Source: JBIOJM01 sp044450785 (lineage in GTDB: Bacteria > Planctomycetota > Planctomycetia > Isosphaerales > Isosphaeraceae). Taken from it: DNA of 13,213 bases. Both the position numbers and the translations under genes were made by a program. The notes under the pieces were generated by a model. It was not told the origin of the DNA. It was given only the letters and a program-made list of their open reading frames with translations, and ran no database searches. Position 1 is the stretch's first letter. Every line of letters begins with the position of its first letter. The DNA lies in the NCBI GenBank assembly GCA_044450785.1, contig JBIOJM010000290.1:1-13213 (forward strand). The letters run 5' to 3'. This document shows positions 6,757-13,213 of this stretch, piece by piece.

Positions 6757-8553
6757 TCAGACCCGGGGCGGTTTGCCGTTGGCCGCCGCGACGCGGACAC
6801 CCCACTCACGCAGCGTCGGGCTGCAGTCGGTCGGGTCGATGTCGACCTCGATCAGGCATGGGCCCGCGTGGCTCAAGGCCGTCTTGAGCGCGGCCGCCAG
6901 GTCGCCTGCCGTCTTGGCGCGGAGGCCCAGGCCCGCCCCCTCGCCGTTGGTCCACACAGCCATCAGGCCGGCGTAGTCCCAGTTCTTGATCTTGTTGTAC
7001 GGCCCCGCATGGATCGCGTCCTCGATGATGTAGCCGCGGTTGTTCACCAGGACAATAATCGGCCGCGTCCCATGCCGGATCATCGTCGAGACCTCCTGCG
7101 CCGTGAGCTGGAACGAGCCGTCGCCGATCATGGCGATCACCCGCCTGGGCTCCTTGAAGCCCAGCTCGTAGCCGAGCGTCGCGGGGACTGACCACCCGAT
7201 CGAGCCGGCCTGGAACTGGATCTCGAAGAGGCAGCCCTCCGGGAGGCGCGTCTCGAGGCCATGGAACCACGAGTCGCCCGTCTCGACCAGCAGCGCCGTC
7301 GCCGCGCCAAGGGCCGCCCGGACCTGGCGAGCGACCTCTTCAATCTTCAGCCTCGCGTCGGCTCTCGGCGGGGCGGCCGGGGCGACGGGCCTCTGTCCGT
7401 CACGGAACTGGCGCAGCGACGTGTCGTTGCGGTGGATCCGCGCGGCGAGGGCGGCAAGGAAGTCGGCGAGCGTCACATCGGCGTAGGTCGCGTCGGGCAG
7501 ACGGATCTCCTCGGGCATGGCCAGGACCATCCGCTTCGGGTCGAGCGCCGCGGTGAATCCGGTCGTCGCGTAGTCCGAGAGGATCGTTCCGGCCAGCAGG
7601 TTTGCGTCGGCCGACTCCACGACCGAGGCGACGCCGGGCCAGCTCACGGGCCCCCAGTACAGGCCCACGAATCCCGGGTGCGTCTCCGGAAACATCCCCT
7701 TGCCGCCGGGCTGAACCGCCACGGCGTAGCCCGACGCGTCGGCCAGGGCGCGAAATCCTTGCGAGGCCCCGGGGCGCCGGAGCTTTGAGCCGGCTACCAG
7801 CACCGGCCGCTTGGCCGCGTCGAGAAGCTCGGCGGTGTGCGCCACGGCGTCGGCCAGCGCCGCGCGGTCGCTCGCCGGCGCGGCGTCGAACCGCTTGGGC
7901 CGCGATGCGGCGACGGCCAGGGGCGCCACGTTGCAGGCGATCTCCAGCATCACGGGCTTCTGCCGCCGGACCGCCAGGTCGATCGCCCGGTCGATCAGCC
8001 CCGGCGCGTCGGCCGCGTGCTCGACGGCGAAGGCACCGGCCGTCACCTCGGCGTACATTTCCCGCTGATACTCGTAGCGGACCTCGCCCAGCGCGTGGTG
8101 GATCAGGCGTCCCTGCGACCCGGAGTCACTGTTGATCCCGCCCACGATGGCGAGCACGGGCAGGTCCTCGGCGTAGGCGCAGGCCACGGCGTTCAGAACG
8201 CTGAGGCCGCCGACGCCGTACGTCACGACGAAGGCCGCGAGCCCGTTGGAGCGCGCATAGCCGTCCGCCGCATAGCCCGCGTTCAGCTCATTGCAGCAGC
8301 CGATCATCTTGAGGCGGGGGTTTGTCAGAAGTTGGTCGAGCAGCACCAGGTTGAAGTCGCCGGGGACGACGAAGTAGTGCCGGATCCCGGCCTGCTCCAG
8401 GCGGGCCGCCAAATAGCCGCCGACGGTGACCGACCCCTCGCGCCCGGAGGGCGGGGCCTGCGCTTCGAGCGGGCCGTTTGCCGCCACGACGTCCGCGCCG
8501 ATCAGGCCGGCGGCCGTGGTGCCCATAAACCCGCGCCGCGTTAACGGCGACAT
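6757..8553 (-). CDS. Pyruvate decarboxylase-type thiamine diphosphate enzyme with Tat-like leader
   Basis: The 598-residue protein matches pyruvate/indolepyruvate decarboxylases over its whole length. Landmarks are PGDFN (D66), the ThDP-activating Glu in CNEL (E89), the HH pair at 152-153, GDGS at 477-480 with NN at 504-505 (ThDP/Mg site) and YIIE with E511. The end, IHAGPYNKIKNWDYAGLM then RVAAANGKP, closely follows the pattern of the Zymomonas enzyme. The family converts pyruvate (or another 2-oxo acid) to an aldehyde and CO2. Unusually, the protein begins MSPLTRRGFMG and a weakly hydrophobic Ala/Gly stretch ending EAQA, a twin-arginine leader, so it may be exported folded with cofactor. 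The ATG at 8553 has GGGAGGA seven bases upstream; an 11-codon extension to 8586 lacks such a site. Confidence 0.87.
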   Translation of the reverse strand: MSPLTRRGFMGTTAAGLIGADVVAANGPLEAQAPPSGREGSVTVGGYLAARLEQAGIRHYFVVPGDFNLVLLDQLLTNPRLKMIGCCNELNAGYAADGYARSNGLAAFVVTYGVGGLSVLNAVACAYAEDLPVLAIVGGINSDSGSQGRLIHHALGEVRYEYQREMYAEVTAGAFAVEHAADAPGLIDRAIDLAVRRQKPVMLEIACNVAPLAVAASRPKRFDAAPASDRAALADAVAHTAELLDAAKRPVLVAGSKLRRPGASQGFRALADASGYAVAVQPGGKGMFPETHPGFVGLYWGPVSWPGVASVVESADANLLAGTILSDYATTGFTAALDPKRMVLAMPEEIRLPDATYADVTLADFLAALAARIHRNDTSLRQFRDGQRPVAPAAPPRADARLKIEEVARQVRAALGAATALLVETGDSWFHGLETRLPEGCLFEIQFQAGSIGWSVPATLGYELGFKEPRRVIAMIGDGSFQLTAQEVSTMIRHGTRPIIVLVNNRGYIIEDAIHAGPYNKIKNWDYAGLMAVWTNGEGAGLGLRAKTAGDLAAALKTALSHAGPCLIEVDIDPTDCSPTLREWGVRVAAANGKPPRV

Positions 8554-8661
8554 GACGTGGTCCTCCCGAACGCGGCAGAGCCGCAACCAAAAAGGATGAG
8601 CAAGAACGGCGTTCTCCCGTCAGAATGGGGGCGTACCAGCCCCACCCAGGAGCAGAACGCC
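8554..8661. promoter_or_regulatory. Divergent promoter region
   Basis: This 108-bp gap separates divergent genes and should hold both promoters. It contains a 13-bp palindrome with a single central base, AGAACGGCGTTCT at 8603-8615, and a GC stem (TGGGG...CCCCA) around 8625-8644. A CAGAAT at 8621-8626 could be a weak -10 for the plus-strand gene. No consensus pair was found. Confidence 0.3.
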
Positions 8662-9330
8662 ATGAAGACGCTGTCGTGCTTCGTCACCAAGTTTACCAGC
8701 CTGATCGTCTCTGTTTTATTGAGCAGAGAATCGCTGGTAACTCTGGTCCTTTGCCTCGGTGGTTTGGGGGCCGGATGTGGTAGGCAGTTGGCCCCTCGTC
8801 CAGATCGTTCTCGGCAAGACCAGGGATCCAACGCCGACCACGAGATTTTTGACATCGTGCTTTCGGACATGATCGGGAACAAAGAATTTAACCCCGCCGT
8901 GGGTGGCCGTAGCATAAAAAAGTCGCAAGTCGTCTTGGAAGCTGCGACGTACGGAGGAGTTAGCGATCATTTCCTGTCCCATCTCTCAAATGATCCGACG
9001 AAAGCGATCCCATCAGAGATTCGTGTTGATCTCCTGAGGCGTAATCCCAAGGGAGAGCGATATTCCCTCGCGAGTTATCATCCCTCAAACGCGAACATCC
9101 TCATATCCGACCTGAGCAGAGTCGACCTGGACTTGGGATTCGCTGAAGTATTCCCAGACGCCCGAGGGTATGTCCAGCCCTATCTACCAGGGTATTCCCG
9201 AGACGGGCAGTCAGCGCTGTTTTTGTTCGGTTTCGGACCTACATCCCACGGTGCTGTCGGATATTATCTGCTCAATCGAGAGAGTGGTCGTTGGGAAATC
9301 GTGTGGAGCATTTTCGGCTATTTCAATTGA
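8662..9330 (+). CDS. Secreted protein or lipoprotein of unknown function
   Basis: A 222-residue protein that I do not recognise. The N-terminus has a hydrophobic segment with SLVTLVLCLGGLGAGC; the Cys follows a lipobox-like but imperfect LGAG, so a lipoprotein is possible and a secreted protein likely. After a charged, polar spacer the mature part has FDIVLSDMIGNKEFNP, then a globular region rich in beta-type and aromatic residues ending VWSIFGYFN. There are no membrane segments after the leader. The ATG at 8662 has AGGAG nine bases upstream; the open frame reaches back to 8557 but that part overlaps the divergent promoter region. Base composition is clearly richer in A/T than the neighbouring enzymes, which may point to a different origin. 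A hairpin starts 18 bases after the stop. Confidence 0.7.
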   Translation: MKTLSCFVTKFTSLIVSVLLSRESLVTLVLCLGGLGAGCGRQLAPRPDRSRQDQGSNADHEIFDIVLSDMIGNKEFNPAVGGRSIKKSQVVLEAATYGGVSDHFLSHLSNDPTKAIPSEIRVDLLRRNPKGERYSLASYHPSNANILISDLSRVDLDLGFAEVFPDARGYVQPYLPGYSRDGQSALFLFGFGPTSHGAVGYYLLNRESGRWEIVWSIFGYFN

Positions 9331-9348
9331 AGGGATGTTGCCAGTGGG

Positions 9349-9399
9349 GTCAGACCAAGGTTCAAGTTTTTTCCGGAAAGACTTGAAACTTGGTCTGAC
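9349..9399. terminator. 51-nt hairpin, terminator and/or REP-like repeat
   Basis: Arms of 23 nt (9349-9371 and 9377-9399) pair with two exceptions, one of which is a G/T wobble, leaving a 5-nt loop. It lies 18 bases behind the plus-strand stop at 9330 and 35 bases behind the minus-strand stop at 9434, so it could end transcription from both sides. The outer arms begin GGGGTCAGACC and end GGTCTGAC, a pattern resembling mobile palindromic repeats rather than a one-off terminator. A run of T in the left arm helps only on the plus strand. Confidence 0.6.
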
Positions 9400-9433
9400 G
9401 CCCTCCATCCGCACCCGCCGGATGAGGGAGGGT

Positions 9434-9901
9434 TCATGGAAGCAGGATGCGTCCGTCCTGAGGCGGGAGGAGGAGCTGGAATTCGGCCTGGTGAGCCAGG
9501 AAGAATTCGAGCCCGAGCAGGACCGGCACGAGCGCGCCAGGCGGATCGCTCCGCGGAAACTTGGCAAGCAGAGAGTAAGGGCCTCGCAGATACGGGGACT
9601 GGGACGTCGCCATCCACGCGTCGATCCGGCCCAAGTCGCACGACTGCCCAGCCCAAGTGGTCTTCATCCCAGGAATTGGCTGCCAGACGAGACGCTGATG
9701 ATGAACATGAAAGGGGATAACGGAAATGGGAGCGCCGGTGTCTAGCCAGCACAAGTCCCGCGGGCTTCGCGGACTCGGTGGCGGCATGCCGAGATAGAGC
9801 GGGACCTCCAGCCGAGCGATCGGTAAAGTCACGCCGCTGACCGAGGTGTGTAAGATCGACCAAGCGACGGGGCTGGTGGCTGGGGCGGAGGCTGATGACA
9901 T
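9434..9901 (-). CDS. Retropepsin-like aspartic protease family protein (155 aa)
   Basis: The protein contains WLDTGAPISVIP at about residue 52, the D-T-G-A signature of single-domain retropepsin-like aspartic proteases, and near its end VPVLLGLEFFLAHQAEF, resembling the second hydrophobic-hydrophobic-Gly turn of that fold. There is no signal peptide, so a cytosolic protein is likely. Proteolytic activity and substrate are unproven. The ATG at 9901 lies 25 bases downstream of the stop of the small-protein gene on the same strand and lacks a ribosome site, so translation may be coupled or start elsewhere; no other ATG fits upstream after that stop. A second, decayed copy of this gene lies at 10374-10530 and shares its C-terminal sequence, which supports the reading frame. 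Confidence 0.65.
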   Translation of the reverse strand: MSSASAPATSPVAWSILHTSVSGVTLPIARLEVPLYLGMPPPSPRSPRDLCWLDTGAPISVIPFHVHHQRLVWQPIPGMKTTWAGQSCDLGRIDAWMATSQSPYLRGPYSLLAKFPRSDPPGALVPVLLGLEFFLAHQAEFQLLLPPQDGRILLP

Positions 9902-9926
9902 GATCAGATTGCGTGATGAGACGACA

Positions 9927-10181
9927 TTAGTGGGGAATCTCCCACATCTCGGGAGTCGGCACGAGGACCACGACGAGTTGATCCCCTGGAACTCCGGCTC
10001 GCTGCGCGGCCTGCGCCACAATGGCTTGACGGTCTCTACCGACCGTCAGGACCCGCTTGTTGTAGACGACCACGAGCTTCCCAAAGTGGTCTGGGTCTTG
10101 TTGGACTTCGGGAGCATGTTCGGCCCACTCAAAGTCGTCGATCATCCTCTGATCGAGTTCGGTCATCTTGCGTAGTTGCAT
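9927..10181 (-). CDS. Small DUF5678-like protein (84 aa)
   Basis: The protein reads like a compact alpha/beta domain: an N-terminal helix with a DFEWAEHAPEV segment, then GKLVVVYNKRVLTVGRDRQAIVAQAA and LVVVLVPTPEMWEIPH. The beta-hairpin 'Gk-vvv-kr-v--G-dr' followed by a helix and a VxVP strand matches the general pattern of DUF5678, a family without assigned function. The ATG at 10181 has GGAG eight bases upstream; an inner ATG at 10166 has no site, and the extension to 10253 is hydrophobic and overlaps the promoter candidate. The next gene downstream is the retropepsin-like gene, and a decayed copy of the same pair follows the same order. The pair probably acts together, in what way is unknown. 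Confidence 0.7.
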   Translation of the reverse strand: MQLRKMTELDQRMIDDFEWAEHAPEVQQDPDHFGKLVVVYNKRVLTVGRDRQAIVAQAAQRAGVPGDQLVVVLVPTPEMWEIPH

Positions 10182-10219
10182 GGCGCGATCTCCAGGGGAA
10201 CGTGCATCGAGATCACCCC

Positions 10220-10228
10220 ATTGTACCA
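10220..10228 (-). promoter_or_regulatory. Candidate extended -10 promoter element
   Basis: On the minus strand the sequence reads TGGTACAAT, an extended -10 (TGn plus a hexamer with five of six consensus bases), 39 bases upstream of the small-protein start at 10181. No good -35 is seen at 17 bp, as often for extended -10 promoters. Confidence 0.4.
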
Positions 10229-10293
10229 AGAGGCAGAACAGAAGGACGAACAACTACGGACCATGAAAACAGGCTCGTAACCACAAAGTCGGC

Positions 10294-10309
10294 CGGTGAG
10301 ATCTCACCG
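10294..10309. promoter_or_regulatory. Perfect 16-bp palindrome, possible operator
   Basis: CGGTGAGATCTCACCG is a perfect dyad with no spacer, about 70 bp upstream of the extended -10 candidate of the small-protein gene and behind the decayed copy of the module. A dimeric repressor site is possible; its distance from the promoter is large. Confidence 0.35.
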
Positions 10310-10373
10310 CCAAACAAGTCCCTCACCGGGGCGGCATCTCCCCGGCGCTCGGTCTGCAAGCCCAGGGGATGAC

Positions 10374-10530
10374 CTCAGGGCAGCGTAACGGCACCATGTT
10401 GCGGAGGGAGTAGCAAGTTAAATTCGGCCTGGTGGGTCAGGAAGAATTCGAGCCCTAACAAGATGGGCACCGGGTCGCCGGGCGGATCCTGGTGAGGAAA
10501 ATGAAGGAGCTTCGGGTGGACCGCGACGCT
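10374..10530 (-). pseudogene. Decayed copy of the retropepsin-like gene (C-terminal part)
   Basis: The minus-strand frame from 10530 to the TGA at 10374-10376 encodes FPHQDPPGDPVPILLGLEFF and continues LTHQAEFNLLLPPQHGAVTLP. It matches the end of the intact protein at 9434-9901, which has VPVLLGLEFFLAHQAEFQ followed by LLLPPQDG. The first two thirds, including the Asp-Thr-Gly motif, are missing and there is no start codon. The frame runs straight on from the stop of the decayed small-protein gene, so a deletion seems to have joined the two. The surviving part has no internal stop. Confidence 0.65.
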
Positions 10531-10688
10531 CTAATGCGGGACTCCGCAAACCTCCCGACTGGACTCGACCACGACGGCGATATCCCCCCAGTGACACTGC
10601 TCTCGCTGAGCCGCCTTCCGGGCCAGGGCCATGCGATCCGTGCCCACGCCCACCACGAATTGGTCGAGATCGTTGAAAACTCTCCGGA

Positions 10689-10692
<4 letters not shown>
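10531..10692 (-). pseudogene. Decayed copy of the small DUF5678-like gene (3' part)
   Basis: Read on the minus strand to the TAG at 10531-10533, the frame gives VFNDLDQFVVGVGTDRMALA, then RKAAQREQCHWGDIAVVV and ends EVCGVPH. It aligns with the intact small protein (VGRDRQAIVAQAAQR ... GDQLVVVLVP ... EIPH). There is no in-frame start before the sequence runs into the last codons of the cytochrome/WD40 gene, whose TAA is at 10689-10691. The gene is therefore truncated at its 5' end, probably by the rearrangement that created this junction. It keeps a clean frame, so the loss looks fairly recent, or the sequence is read by fusion or readthrough. Confidence 0.6.
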
Positions 10693-13097
<2,405 letters not shown>

Positions 13098-13110
13098 CTT
13101 ACACTGTCTC

Positions 13111-13213
13111 CTGATCGCCCACGGCCGATGGCTGACTGCCTACGGCCTACTGCCTACGGCCTACTGCCTACGGCCTACTGCCTACGGCCTACTGCCTACG
13201 GCCTACTGCCTAC
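13111..13213. repeat. Heptanucleotide array upstream of the cytochrome/WD40 gene, reaching the window edge
   Basis: From 13141 to 13210 ten heptamers alternate TACGGCC and TACTGCC, that is five exact copies of a 14-bp unit, and a further TAC reaches the end of the window, so the true length is unknown. Between 13111 and 13140 degenerate heptamers in the same register (CTGATCG, CCCACGG, CCGATGG, CTGACTG) lead up to the ribosome site at 13107-13112. The orientation is opposite to that of the array at 13014-13046. Confidence 0.9.

Noticed and set aside
6504..6809. N-terminal extension of the UxaA-family protein to 625 residues
   Set aside because: The extra sequence lacks homology, overlaps the end of the decarboxylase gene, and the ATG at 6503 has a good ribosome site and starts right before the SAF domain.
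8554..8586. 11-codon upstream extension of the decarboxylase
   Set aside because: The strong GGGAGGA site lies seven bases before the ATG at 8553, and the shorter form starts with a normal Tat leader.
13111..13213. CRISPR array
   Set aside because: The repeats are contiguous 7-bp units without unique spacers.

Overview
The window looks like a piece of a Planctomycetes chromosome, most like the Isosphaeraceae group. The reasons are high G+C, forkhead-associated (FHA) proteins, a planctomycete-type cytochrome c domain fused to WD40 repeats, a Tat-type leader on a metabolic enzyme, and a small-protein/retropepsin-like pair. The lineage is inferred from gene content; no rRNA or tRNA is visible.

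Layout. Positions 1-120 hold the 3' end of a plus-strand gene, tentatively FtsQ-like. After a convergent gap with an inverted repeat, two overlapping minus-strand FHA genes (857-1447, then 432-881) form a small operon behind a TATAAT box. Next come three minus-strand genes read in the order UxaA-family dehydratase (4932-6503), GT-C-like polytopic membrane protein (2830-4956, TTG start, 25-nt overlap) and HpnA-like SDR epimerase (1791-2780). Upstream is a pyruvate decarboxylase-type enzyme (6757-8553) with all visible catalytic residues and a twin-arginine leader. A divergent, more A/T-rich gene (8662-9330) encodes an unrecognised secreted protein or lipoprotein and ends before a 51-nt hairpin.

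From 9434 to 10692 lies a duplicated module: a small DUF5678-like protein followed by a retropepsin-like protein. One copy is intact (9434-10181). The other is decayed (10374-10692) and abuts the end of the next gene. That gene (10689-13097) is an 802-residue secreted protein with one CxxCH heme motif and 14 WD40 repeats.

The most unusual DNA is at the right edge. Heptanucleotide arrays in opposite orientations flank the ribosome-binding site and start codon of the cytochrome/WD40 gene. One array lies inside the signal-peptide codons, so a change in copy number would shift the reading frame. A second hidden signal is a 42-bp stretch at 6620-6661 that encodes the same 14 residues as the linker of the FHA protein at 857-1447, with only synonymous differences. 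It marks a relic of another FHA-type gene. The genes do not form one obvious pathway: sugar-acid dehydration, a pyruvate decarboxylase, envelope glycan-type functions, FHA signalling and a heme/propeller protein sit side by side.
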